A stretch of DNA of 64,000 bases from Pycnococcus provasolii (lineage: Eukaryota; Chlorophyta; Pseudoscourfieldiophyceae; Pseudoscourfieldiales; Pycnococcaceae), in the NCBI GenBank assembly GCA_938743325.2, contig OW568891.1, positions 372,001-436,000 of the forward strand, in the 5' to 3' direction. Positions 17,636-27,030 of the stretch are shown here, in pieces. Numbering within the stretch: position 1 is the first letter of the stretch; each line of letters begins with the position of its first letter. The notes beneath the pieces are model-generated. The model saw nothing but the letters and a program-made list of their open reading frames with translations, did not search any database and was not told the origin of the DNA. The translations under genes were made by a program, and so were the position numbers.

Positions 17636-19512
17636 TTACTCAGGCGTCGTCACTGCTGTCACGTTCTGCGTCGACCGTTTACGCTTCAACGACGCACCCA
17701 GCTTGTTCGGGTTCTCCTGCTTCTTGCACTCCGCATGCCCGCACTTCGTACGGTGCTTGCGGCTGTTGTGCAGACAAAACATGTGCGGGGAACACTCGAA
17801 ACATTCAACGCGTCGCTTCTTGTGAACGCAAATCGAAGCTCCTCCGCAATCCTTGCACACGTGGCGCTGGCGTCCGTGGCTGCAGATGCCGCTCCCACCG
17901 CATTCCTTGCACTTGCTCCGCTGCCTCTGTTTTATTTAGCGTGTTAGTGTGTTAGTGAATTGTTTGTTTATCCGCTATGGATGGTTAGTGGTAGACTTAC
18001 GCCGTGGATGCACACGGCACCGCTGGCAGATGCAACCCCAGGATCAGCAAGCGCCGAGTCGTATGAACGACGCAACAAATCGCGCGTGAGCTCGAACGGC
18101 GAAAGCAACGCTTGATCGTCACGCCTTCGATGCGCCCAAAGCTCGAGCAGGAAGTACGCACGCATGCTGCACGCCGCATACTTGCCTCGCCAGGCTTCGG
18201 CGCTTTCCAAGCTCGAAGACAATGACGCGCACGCAGATGACATCTCTTGCTGCAGGTAGTTTGTGTCGTTGAGGAGACAGCGTTGGTAATCCGTCGACCA
18301 AGCAACAAGATCTGAGTGTGCTTGTGCAGCCTTCTCGAGAATCGCCGGGTCGAGGTTTGCGTCGCGGACAGCCTGAGCAAGCTCCGGTATTAGCTCAGCC
18401 ATTTCTGTTGCCAACATGTTCTCGTCGTCGTCCGTCTCTTCGTCGCTCTGCACATCCTCGACGTGCTCGGATGTCGACTTCGGATCGTGCACGTCGACCT
18501 TCGAAGATGTGCCCACAACAGCGGGTGGGCGCGGTGCGGGCGCGGGCACGATGTCGTGGATGGACCGTCGTTGCGGGATATTGGTGGAGGAGAGTCGGAG
18601 GTAGTACTTCTGCGCGTGGCTCGCCACCTGAGTCGGCGTGCGCGTCACCACGCAGTTGCGCGAGATGGAACGCCAGTCGCCCTTGCCGTACTTGTGCAGT
18701 CCGAGTAGAAATTGCCTGTGTTCTTCTTCCGTCCACTCGCCACTTCGAAAGTCAGCCTTGCCACTCGACGACGCTCCGTTTGCTGTGTTGTTTCGCTCGA
18801 CGCCTGCGTGTGCTTCGCCGTTGCCACCGCGGTTACGGTTTTCTTCCGTTTCTTCGTCGGTTTTCTTTGGTCGCCCGCCTCGACGTGGACAGTCGAGTGG
18901 CTGCGGTCGTGAGGGCGCGTCTTCGTTAAGCGTCGGCGGTGCAACAACTTTGTCTCCGTCCGGGCGTTTCGAAGGCACGTACAACGCGCCGTCAGCACCC
19001 TGTGCAGAGTCCATGTCGTGTATGGACCGCCGCAGTCCGCCGACTTTGCTGTTCAGGCTGGTTTGTCTTAGGTAGTACTTCTGCGCGTGGCTCGCCACCT
19101 GAGTCGGCGTGCGCGTCACCACGCAGTTGCGCGAGATGGAACGCCAGTCGCCCTTGCCGTACTTGTGCAGTCCGAGTAGAAATTGCCTGTGTTCTTCTTC
19201 CGTCCACTCGCCGTTGCGCCGTCCACTCGCCGACGCGGCGCGGTTCGTTTCATTTCTTGCACCGTTGGGTTGCAACCCTGAGGTCAGAGCGTCGTCGTGT
19301 TCGGTATGGCCGTCAGAGCCAGGAAGCTGGCGTGCGTCGTCGCTATTCGTGTTGCCAGTGTCGGTGGTCTGAGTACCACGTTCGTCGTCATCATTCTCCA
19401 TGTTAGCCGCGACCGCCTTGTTGCCTGCCATCTCTTTGGCAGACGTCACGGGCGAGCCGATGTGCGTCGCGTGCGCGTGCGCAGGAGGCGGAGTGAGCGC
19501 TTGGTCCGCCAT
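17636..19512 (-). CDS. duplicated SHAQKYF-MYB protein with Cys-rich repeat tail (2 exons)
   Basis: Exons 19512-18001 and 17926-17636 flank a 74-nt intron (donor GTAAGT, acceptor AAAACAG) and give 600 aa starting [10 protein letters not shown]. Two SHAQKYF-class MYB domains (about residues 100-150 and 257-306; [20 protein letters not shown], then [15 protein letters not shown]) are each followed by RRSIHD. In plants this class binds TATCC/evening-element-like DNA. The two domains are encoded by identical 143-bp stretches. The last 100 residues are a Cys/His repeat (CIHG at the end of exon 1, then [41 protein letters not shown]), probably zinc-binding; the repeat unit spans the splice junction, which supports the join. 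Between MYB and tail lies an acidic helical segment. I infer a nuclear transcription regulator. MYB plus this Cys-rich repeat is not a combination I know from land plants. Confidence 0.85.
18599..18741 (-). repeat. second copy of perfect 143-bp internal repeat (MYB domain 2)
   Basis: Base-for-base identical to 19070-19212 and in the same frame; it encodes the second SHAQKYF domain. The flanks diverge immediately. Confidence 0.95.
19070..19212 (-). repeat. first copy of perfect 143-bp internal repeat (MYB domain 1)
   Basis: Identical to 18599-18741, including all third codon positions. The copies are 471 bp apart inside one coding exon. Confidence 0.95.
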
Positions 19513-19854
19513 AAGCGTAGAGGGAGTGTGCGGAGGAGGAGGTGTGCAGTGCAGCGCGTGCCTTCTATGCGCGCATAGGGTTAGGAGGAAGAAGGGGAGC
19601 CTTATCTTAGGCCTTATCAACGCCTTATCTGCTTTTTTCCGATACGGTAAAGGTAAGGACTACGGAAATGCGAATTATTCGGGGTTGGCAACTTTTTTTT
19701 CTGATAGAATTGGGGGTTCCATCCCCACCAAACAGCATCAGTCCCACCTACCCGAGGAGACCTTCGCCAGCGCCATCAACACCATCGCACTCGGCACCAT
19801 CCACTCGCACTCGAGACCCTTATCAGTAACTTTGTCGCGTTTTCTTCTTCAGTC
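19513..19854. other. divergent promoter region MYB / PhzF-like
   Basis: A 342-bp region with one TAGGGTTAGG motif (19578-19587) close to the MYB start and several CTTAT/CGATACGG-like short motifs. No gene seen. Confidence 0.5.
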
Positions 19855-20889
19855 ATGCCCGCGGTGGTGCCCGCAGCGAGTAGAACTCGTTCAGGCGCAC
19901 GATGTCTGAAGGTGTGTCTCAGAGGCGCTCACAGCCGCACTAGGAACGGCAGGAGAGTCGTGCACGCGCCTTGCGCTCCCATCTACGTGTGCGACGCATT
20001 CACGTCAGTCCCGTTCCGAGGCAACCCCGCGTCCGTCGTCGTCCTGCCCTCCGACGAAACGTTGCACGACGAAAACTACATGATGAACGTCGCGCTCGAA
20101 CAAAACCACTCAGAAACGGCGTTCGTATGGCCGATCGAATCTAAGGCGGAGGAGGAGGAGGAGGGGGTGCTAGTCTACGGCTTGAGGTGGTTCACGCCGG
20201 GACGCGTGGAAGTCGAGCTGTGCGGACACGCGACGGTCGCCGCTACTACGGCACTCAGCCACATGTTATCCACATCACCAGAGAGTGAAGAAAAATCACA
20301 ATACTCGTTCCGCTTTAAAACGAAGTGGTCGGGCGAACTACTCGTGAACGCCACGCAGGCGGACGACGCCACGAAGTGGCGTGTCAGCATGGACTTTCCC
20401 GCTGCACCTGTAAACGAAATGGACGACGAAGCGCGAGCTCTGGCGGTCTGCGAAGCCGTTGGCGTGACGCGACAAAGTGCAGTATTTGTTGGAACCACGG
20501 CGCTGAATAACGACATCATGGTCGTGCTAGACGACGCCGAGGCGATTGGAGCGCTCACGCCTGACATGCAAAAACTGATGTCGGACACCGTGGGACCACA
20601 CCGTGGCGTGATTGTCTGCGCTGCTGGCGCCGATGACAGCGACGAGGATTTTGTTAGCCGATTCTGGGGTCCGCGCGTTGGCATTGAGGAAGATCCAGTC
20701 ACGGGTTCCGCACACTGCAGTCTCGCGCCCTACTTCAAGGACGTCCTGCTCGGCGCGAGCGACAACCGTCCGATGCGTGCGGCACAGCTCAGCGATCGCC
20801 GTGGTGTGTTGACCGCGACATGCAAGGATGATGGCAGGGTGCAGCTGGAAGGCGACGCCGTCGTAGTGCTCTGCGGCTCGCTCTTGTAG
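19855..20889 (+). CDS. PhzF-family epimerase/isomerase
   Basis: A 344-aa member of the PhzF family (diaminopimelate-epimerase fold). The conserved core starts near residue 42 (PIYVCDAFTSVPFRGNPASVV). The catalytic Glu sits in NHSETAFV (E87). CGHAT (C123-T127) and EDPVTGSAHC (about residues 279-288) are the other family signatures. The two halves give the usual two-domain length of about 300 aa. The 40 extra N-terminal residues are Arg/Ala/Ser-rich without acidic residues and resemble an organelle transit peptide. The substrate is unknown: family members range from phenazine synthesis to uncharacterised housekeeping isomerases. It converges on ORC5 with 23 bp between stops. Confidence 0.9.
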   Translation: MPAVVPAASRTRSGARCLKVCLRGAHSRTRNGRRVVHAPCAPIYVCDAFTSVPFRGNPASVVVLPSDETLHDENYMMNVALEQNHSETAFVWPIESKAEEEEEGVLVYGLRWFTPGRVEVELCGHATVAATTALSHMLSTSPESEEKSQYSFRFKTKWSGELLVNATQADDATKWRVSMDFPAAPVNEMDDEARALAVCEAVGVTRQSAVFVGTTALNNDIMVVLDDAEAIGALTPDMQKLMSDTVGPHRGVIVCAAGADDSDEDFVSRFWGPRVGIEEDPVTGSAHCSLAPYFKDVLLGASDNRPMRAAQLSDRRGVLTATCKDDGRVQLEGDAVVVLCGSLL

Positions 20890-20912
20890 AAAAAAATGTC
20901 CTTTACTCAAAC

Positions 20913-22457
20913 TTACACGCAACTCTCCATGAGGTCGGCGAGGCGCAGTCCCATGGAACGCGAGACTCTCTGCGCATGCGACGGCTCGAGCGCACATCGC
21001 AATCGACGCCCACCTTCACTTATGAGCGCTTCGCCACCTCCCGTAAGCCAGCCAGCTGCATGAAGCGTTGGCAGAAGCGCGAGCGCCTCGCACGTCGGCG
21101 ATCGAATCGCTCGCAGCGCCTCTTCGTCCATGCCCGCGTCGTCGTCGCCATTCTCGTTTGCGCCGACATCTTCGACGATGCGCTGCAGGGTGCCGAACAG
21201 GTACAGAAGTCGGTCGGCGGCGAACGGCTTGGGAGTTGCGACGGACGCCGCCCACGCCGCGTCCATGCGCTTTGTTGACGCCGCGGCAGACTGACTCGCC
21301 TTGCTGCTTCGTCGGCGCTTCGGCGGAGGAGGCGCGGAGGCTCCTGAGCCCACCGCAGATGTGAAGCTGCCCGGCAAAGCGAGCGGGTCAGATGCCGCTG
21401 AGGTTCGTGCGGCGATATAGCCCGCTAGCAGGAGCAGTCTCGCGTCGAGTGGTAGATCCCACGGGCTCGCACGCTTGGACTCCGCCGACTTTGGAGGTGT
21501 TGACGGAGCTTCGGCGGCAGGAGCGATGGCGGCAGGCGGCGCGTTGTCCTTGAGAAGTTCGGCGACGACACGTGACGCCTCCGCTGCAATCTTGGCCTCA
21601 GTGACGTGTGCGCTTTCGCTCGGGTCTGAGCGCGTCAGCCTGCGTGCGACGTGCGCCAATGTAGTCGCCACCTCGCGCACGCCGCCGCTCGCGGCTCGTG
21701 CTGCCGCGTCGCCTGCGCCTCTGACGAGCGCGGCGGCGTTTGCGTCGCGTCTTTCGTCGTCCCAACCGAGCGATGTCGGCCACGCCGTTTCGATGGCGCG
21801 TGTTTTCTTCAGTGCCTGCACGATTGCCTTTGTTTGTTGGTCCGGTGCGAGCGGCGGGACGTGCACGACGGCGGGCGACTCGGCGAGAAGTGCGCCTCCG
21901 TCGAAGCACTCCCACGGCAGCTGTGAGACGAACACGGTCGCGATGTTGTTCGTGGGTACGACTGGTTGTCCGTTCGCCTGTGCCGCCGCGACTAGTTCGC
22001 TGAGGTGTGCTAGTGTTGCGAGGCACGCGCCTGGCGTTGCGATTCCTTCCCCGCATCCCCACTCGCGTGCCGCCTCTGCGTTGTCGACGACGACTATTAT
22101 GGTTTTGTTGGATTCCTTGTATTTTTTCACTGCCGAGGATTCCGCGAGTGCTCTTACGAACTTTGCCGCAGACATGGATCGAGGCGCCACCACAGCTGCT
22201 TGTTCCGTTCCCTCTCCATCTTCGTGTATTTGTGCGACGATGGCGCTGAACAGTTCTCTTGATGACGAAGCCACAGCGGCGTCGACCCGAACGACCTTGA
22301 ACACGTCCGCACCTTCGAGTGCTTTGTTAACGAGCGTGGTTTTGCCCACAGCCGGCGCGCCGTGCACGAAAGTGAACGTGTGCGCGTGCTTCGCCGCGTC
22401 CAGGAGGTTGAGCAGTGCCGCGTGCGAAAGAGTTTGCGCGTTGTTGTTGGGCGCCAT
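20913..22457 (-). CDS. ORC5: origin recognition complex subunit 5
   Basis: A 514-aa AAA+ family protein starting MAPNNNAQ at 22457. Walker A is GAPAVGKT (residues 33-40) and Walker B IIVVVDNAE (about 120-128), in which the Glu after the catalytic Asp is Asn; ORC5 proteins often deviate at this position. The C-terminal part has the ORC5 pattern: LPLDARLLLLAGYIAARTS, then a basic KRRRSSK patch, then PFAADRLLYLFGTLQRIVED, and a winged-helix-like end. ORC5 is a core subunit of the complex that marks replication origins and loads MCM with CDC6. Ala-rich insertions make it somewhat longer than the human protein. It is divergent from the ELF4-family gene across 403 bp that hold a telomere-like array. 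Confidence 0.85.
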   Translation of the reverse strand: MAPNNNAQTLSHAALLNLLDAAKHAHTFTFVHGAPAVGKTTLVNKALEGADVFKVVRVDAAVASSSRELFSAIVAQIHEDGEGTEQAAVVAPRSMSAAKFVRALAESSAVKKYKESNKTIIVVVDNAEAAREWGCGEGIATPGACLATLAHLSELVAAAQANGQPVVPTNNIATVFVSQLPWECFDGGALLAESPAVVHVPPLAPDQQTKAIVQALKKTRAIETAWPTSLGWDDERRDANAAALVRGAGDAAARAASGGVREVATTLAHVARRLTRSDPSESAHVTEAKIAAEASRVVAELLKDNAPPAAIAPAAEAPSTPPKSAESKRASPWDLPLDARLLLLAGYIAARTSAASDPLALPGSFTSAVGSGASAPPPPKRRRSSKASQSAAASTKRMDAAWAASVATPKPFAADRLLYLFGTLQRIVEDVGANENGDDDAGMDEEALRAIRSPTCEALALLPTLHAAGWLTGGGEALISEGGRRLRCALEPSHAQRVSRSMGLRLADLMESCV

Positions 22458-22860
22458 CGCAGTGTGTGAGTGGTTGATGGGAGAAGAGTGGTGGGAGAGT
22501 GATGGGAGAGTGATGGGGAAAAGGGGGAAAGGGTTGGCGGGAAAGAAGAACAATCAATCTCGTTTCTGTCGCTGGGGTTTTCTCCTTCCCCTCAGGTGCC
22601 AGAAGGCGGAAGAAGAAAATGCCGTTAGGGTTAGGGTTAGGGTTAGGGTTCCCAGGAGGCCAACCCCCAATTCATTCCTCCGAACATCGGCGCATTCCGC
22701 CAAACCCCGACCACCCCCGCGTGAGGTTCTTTTTCTGTGCCCTTTCCACGTCGGGAAGCCCTTCCCGTCGCCTGCTTCGCTCTTCGCTTTCCTGCGCCCT
22801 CCCCACGCGCTCAAACACACACAACCTCCTCGTGGCTCGTGCCTGCTCCCAGAGCAAAGC
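22458..22860. other. divergent promoter region ORC5 / ELF4-like
   Basis: 403 bp with a GTGGGAGAGTGATGG-type short repeat near the ORC5 start and a (TTAGGG)4 array at 22624-22650. A frame open through this region is continuous with the ELF4-like gene but covers ORC5 antisense, so it is not used. Confidence 0.6.
22624..22650 (+). repeat. interstitial (TTAGGG)4 array
   Basis: Four perfect units in the middle of a divergent promoter region, 167 bp from the ORC5 start and 211 bp from the ELF4-like start. Confidence 0.9.
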
Positions 22861-23265
22861 ATGGCGTCAGCGAGTGCGCCCCCTCCGCCTGCCGCTGGAT
22901 CAGGGGCGGAAGACAACAACAACAACAGTGCAGACATGGATAACGCCGACGGAGATAACACGCGCGCAGGAGGCAGGGGGGAGGGAAAGCACCTAGGCAG
23001 CTCGCTCGAAGAAGGTGCGCGCGTCATCATCGACGCCGTCTCACAAGCGCTCGAGCACAACGAACGCCTCATTGCTGATATACAAAATGGACAGAAGTCG
23101 TGCAATCCTGCCTCGCTTGCCACAAACGAAAGGATGCTCAGACAACTGTCCGGAAACCTCGCGACCGTCAAAAAAGACTACGCCACACTCGCGCAGCACT
23201 TCGAGGAAACGCTCTTACAAGAGAAGGAACTAAGGCAAAAGCAAAAACCGCCGACGGCAGCGTAG
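22861..23265 (+). CDS. ELF4-family (DUF1313) protein
   Basis: A 134-aa protein from the ATG at 22861. After a disordered N-terminus (Ala/Pro/Asn/Asp-rich, about 50 residues) there is one helical domain: VIIDAVSQALEHNERLIADI, then SLATNERMLRQLSGNLATV, then KKDYATLAQHFEET. This follows the plant EARLY FLOWERING 4 pattern (LDQNRxLIxEINxNH..S.xxxNLxRNVxLIRELNxNIxRVxxLYxDLSxSF). In land plants ELF4 joins ELF3 and LUX in the evening complex of the circadian clock, and short ELF4-like proteins occur in green algae. No ELF3- or LUX-like gene is in this window, so a clock role is inference. The match rests on the spacing of hydrophobic and Asn/Arg positions, seen by eye. Confidence 0.7.
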   Translation: MASASAPPPPAAGSGAEDNNNNSADMDNADGDNTRAGGRGEGKHLGSSLEEGARVIIDAVSQALEHNERLIADIQNGQKSCNPASLATNERMLRQLSGNLATVKKDYATLAQHFEETLLQEKELRQKQKPPTAA

Positions 23266-23729
23266 CGCTAAGATCGTAATTCAGTAATTCAGTGGAGTTT
23301 AGTTTGTCCAGCGGTCGTCCAATTCACACCCAATGAGTCACATGTACTTACTCTACCTAGAGCATGTATCTAACGGAGTCATAAGTATTTTTGGGAAAAA
23401 GGACCTGAAACTTGGATAATATAACTCTACACGCTCTGTATACAAACTTCTACGAAACGTTTTCTCCAAGAAGTCCTCGTCGTCGGCGTCGTCGCCTTAA
23501 GAAGCTGATGACGGCGTCATCTCAAGGGAACTATACAAATCAGCGCTTGTTTGCGCAGCGCGCCGTGTTTGCGCAACGATAAACGACAACCGATAGGACA
23601 AACACACATACAGACACGGAGAGACGATGCAGTAAGCATCGTGCTTACTTAGGTGCGATAGTGAAGGTGAAGGAGAGTTACCGTCGCCTGGAACCCCAAA
23701 AGACATTTTCGTTAGCACGCGCGCACAAC
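23266..23729. other. convergent 3' intergenic region
   Basis: 464 bp between the stops of the ELF4-like gene and RSP9. AT-richer than its surroundings, with TCAGTAATTCAGTGG-type short repeats. No telomere-like motif, gene or RNA recognised. Confidence 0.5.
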
Positions 23730-24798
23730 TTAGAGCATGAACACGAGGTCGCTGTTCGAGTAGCCTGGGCCACTGTACATCTTGCCCCATGTGTTCGTCG
23801 CGGCGCTGTAGTAGAAGGCGTAGCCAGGCCACAGCAGGCTGCGCACAACTGCGACGCGCGTGAAGCTGTCGAACGTCAGCGCCCACGTGCCGCGCACGTC
23901 CTCTGCGAGGCTGACAAGCTCGCTCGACTTCTGGCCCGGTGCGACGGCCTTCAGGTGCACGTAGCTTTCCAGCTTGTCAGGGTATGCGAGCGGCGAGAAG
24001 GAGGGCACGAAGCGGATGGTTGTGTCGGCGGCGACGACGGTGCAACCCTTGGGCTGCACGTAGAACACCTCGTCGATGATGCTGAAGGCTATCAGGTACA
24101 GGCGCTGCAGCTCGGTGTACTCAAACGTGAGCGGCTCCGGCGGCTCCGCCGCCTCCTCTCCCTCGACAGGCTCCGGCGCGGGAACGGGCTCCTCGACGGT
24201 GTACGTTGTCGCCGGCGTTCCGCTGAGCCATCCCGAGATTCCGCTGATGCGCGCGATATCCTCGTCGCCCGTCACGGGCTCAAGGTCGCTCCACGTCGCG
24301 CCATCCTGGCTGTAGAACAGCCTCGACTCCTCGTGCACCTTACCCGAGATTGCCTTGGCGTCGGACACGCCGTGAGCGATGAGGTAGTCCGGTCCGGCGG
24401 AGGTGGTGATTTTGCCTACGAGGCTGAGGCTTGCGACGCCCGCCTGCATCTTCTTCAGGGGAAGCGACAGCTCGATGGCCGACTGGCAAGTGTGTAGTTC
24501 GTTTTGTTAGTCACGGCGTCATTTTTCTTTCAAAAAGAGGGATGAGGGGAGTGGAACACAAGCAACATGGTTGTACGCAAAGTAAGCAACCGTCAGGCAA
24601 CGCGCAAGAGCCTCAGCTCACGTCTGAGACGGCACAGCTTCCACTTCTTGTTTTCACTGCACAAAATATGCTAGCCACCCACGCGTAGTCCACACCAGTG
24701 TAACGCACCTTGATTTCAAGCGGCAAGACGAGTCCCGTCGCGCCGAGCGCGTCGAGCGTTAAGGAGAGGTTCTCGTACACTTCCGACGAACCGGCCAT
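23730..24798 (-). CDS. RSP9: radial spoke head protein 9 (2 exons)
   Basis: Exons 24798-24709 (30 codons, ending LPLEIK) and 24482-23730 flank a 226-nt intron (donor GTGCGT, acceptor TTGCCAG) and give 280 aa, close to the human RSPH9 length of 276. Family signatures are ENLSLTLDALGATG at the start, GPDYLIAHG (GDYYIAxG), YEYTELQ-like FEYTELQRL, a YVQPKGC strand (IIPRGA in animals), RGTWALTFDSFTRVAVVRSLLWPGYAFYY, and the C-terminal NSDLVFML (animal: NMDLPFML). RSP9 is part of the radial spoke head that relays central-pair signals to dynein arms in motile 9+2 cilia. Its presence argues that the organism builds motile flagella at some stage. The intron is the longest of the four seen in this window; a missed small exon there is possible but not needed. 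Confidence 0.93.
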
Positions 24799-27030
24799 GG
24801 CTGCAAGTCTCGTTGTCGCTGGTCGCTGGTCGTTGTCGCCGCGGAGGGGGGAGGGGGTCGTTGAGACTAGCCGTGCAGGGCAGGCAGTTCCGACCGGCCG
24901 GATACAACCGGTGCGTCGCGGGGAGGAACCCTAACGCAGAACTGCACTGCACTGCACTGCAGGGTGCAGAGTGCAGAGGAGAGGGGAGGGGAGAGCACAG
25001 AGCACAGAGCACAGAGCACAGAGCACAGAGGGAGGAAGACGGTGCGTCGACCGGTCTCGTGTCCGTGTCTTCTTCCCTCTTCTCTTCTCTTCTCTCTTCT
25101 CTCTTCTCTCGGCCGAGCCGACAAACAGCAGGCCGACCGGGCGAGCAGGCGAGGCCGAGGAGGTCGGAATCGAGGACGGCAGACTGAAGAGAACAGGGCC
25201 AGTTTGCCCATGCCACTTCCATTTCTTTCCATGCAAGGCTTTGGGTGCACACGCAAAACCAGGGGGCCTATTGCCCCCTACGCCACGACCTGTTGTGCCT
25301 GTGCAGAGTCCGAACTTGCACGCGGGCCGAGCTTGCACAGGACGACTTGCCTGGTCTTGTCCGAGACGAGACGACTTGCCGTTAACACTTGCCCATCCCC
25401 TTTTGCAGACTTGCATCGGGATACATGCATGGACGAACATACCGTGCAAACCAAAACAGCTCGAGCCTGTCCATGGGGCGCACTCAACTCAACTTTTGCT
25501 GCTTGAAAGTGACCAGTATTGATAACGCGAGACATAACGCGAGACATTCACGTCAAGCCAGGGTATCAACATTGCCACTATTTGGGCTTCGTTCGACCTC
25601 TTTTTGTGGTTCTTTTTCTACTCAGAAACGCTCACTCCACCCCGCACTGAAGTGGAGAGAGCGAAGAGTTGTGGCGACCTTTTAACGCTCATTTCCCTGT
25701 TTTTACACCTTCAGACGTGGTAGCATCTCCTGCGTCGAAATGTGTACAATTTGCAGCCTCCTTTGTGAGCTTCTGGACTCGTTCGAGAGGGGAAGGATGC
25801 ACCCAGGACGCGGACGCGACATCCGAGGATCTCTTGCTAGATTTCATAGGAATTTGCCTTTTCGACCTCCTTTTTCCCCCCTTTTTGTTGGATTTTCAGT
25901 GCGTGTTTTGCACCACGCGTTGTGGACAACTTTGTGGATATTGGATTTTAGAAAGCAAACTCTCGCGAAGAGTGGGAAAAAAGGCTCACATTCCAGCGCA
26001 AAACCCAACGGCAAAGTCGTCCAAAAAGTCGGCAGCAAACAGCGCGAACCCCACGCGCGAGTGCGAGCAGAGGTGGACGACGTGGTGCGCCTGGTGGGAA
26101 ATTCCCCTCTGCGCCACGTCTCCCCTGGTCCGAGAAAAGCGAGGGGAGGTGCGCCGGCCCCCTTTTCCCCTCCGAGGTGCGAGTTCGCCGTCGGGGCCGC
26201 CTGGCTTGGGGTGGGCTTTGTCAGAGTCACCTCGTCAGAGTCCGACGAGGACAGGGGGGGGAGGGGGAGGGGCCGGGCCGGGGAGGGGAGGGGATCCCCC
26301 TCTTGGTCGCCTTTTAGGGGAGCACAGAGCGGCGCGTTCCCGGGGAGCGCAGAGAGCGGCGGCACACACGCCATTTGCTCACGCCTCCTCGTGCACTCGC
26401 AGCAGCCTCCTGGTGGTCGCTCGCGAACCATTGGAAGCACGTGCGCATTTACCACAACAACAAAGTCACGCGACGCGTCACGCACACCTGCAGTCTGCTT
26501 TGTCCGCCTCAACTGGCGTTTTTCCTTTTTCCGCCTAAATCTGCCAGCTTTTTTACACGGCTGGCTTTTTTTCGCTGTGGCGGCTGTTCCGTTCGTACAA
26601 ATACCTGCCACACACGCGTGTTGCGTCTTCCACTCTCGCTCTGCTTTCGTGCTTTCCGGTTACAAGAAAGCTCAAATTTCTCTTTGTTGCTGTGTTCTTC
26701 TTCACGACAACATAGAAGAAACGTGTTCACGTCAAGCTCAGAAGCAGCACAGTTTTGACAGAACTTCCTTTTAAAAAAAGGGGTGACAGGCAGTCGGTCT
26801 CTGTACACAAGAATAAGATTCAGAACACACAGGACGTGTCTGGGAACCTTATTCACGGAGAGATTGGCGCCGTGTGAAGTATAGTCGATACGCAACGAAC
26901 TGCTGGGTTTGGTTTTGGTGTTTTTTGCTTTTGGTGTGTGTCACAGTGAACTCAGGAAGGAACCTGTCTGTGCTCGTGGTCTACTCTCAGCTCAAAACTA
27001 CAGCAACTAAATTCAACAGCAAAATACAAC
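24799..27030. other. long divergent region upstream of RSP9 and the DIVARICATA-like gene
   Basis: 2.2 kb without a supportable gene. It holds a CACAGAG-type heptamer array (about 24993-25030), CTTCTCT pyrimidine runs (25072-25112), a single ACCCTAAC motif (24927-24934), an ACGCGAGACAT direct repeat (25526-25547) and long poly-pyrimidine tracts from about 25840 to 26960. Overlapping open frames on both strands are Ser/Arg/Cys-rich and probably chance. The stretch from about 25680 onward may be a long leader of the MYB gene. Confidence 0.5.
24993..25030. repeat. AGCACAG heptamer microsatellite
   Basis: About five copies of AGCACAG in tandem, next to GGGGA-rich sequence. Confidence 0.85.

Noticed and set aside
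18599-19212. CRISPR-like direct repeats
   Set aside because: Only two copies, 143 bp long, and both encode a MYB domain in frame.
21475-22860. Plus-strand frame continuous with the ELF4-like gene
   Set aside because: It is antisense to ORC5 and passes through the TTAGGG array. The ELF4 domain lies wholly after the ATG at 22861.
25740-26774. 344-residue plus-strand frame upstream of the DIVARICATA-like gene
   Set aside because: Overlaps other frames of similar length on both strands, has Ser/Cys/Arg-rich composition and no domain; more likely leader or promoter sequence.
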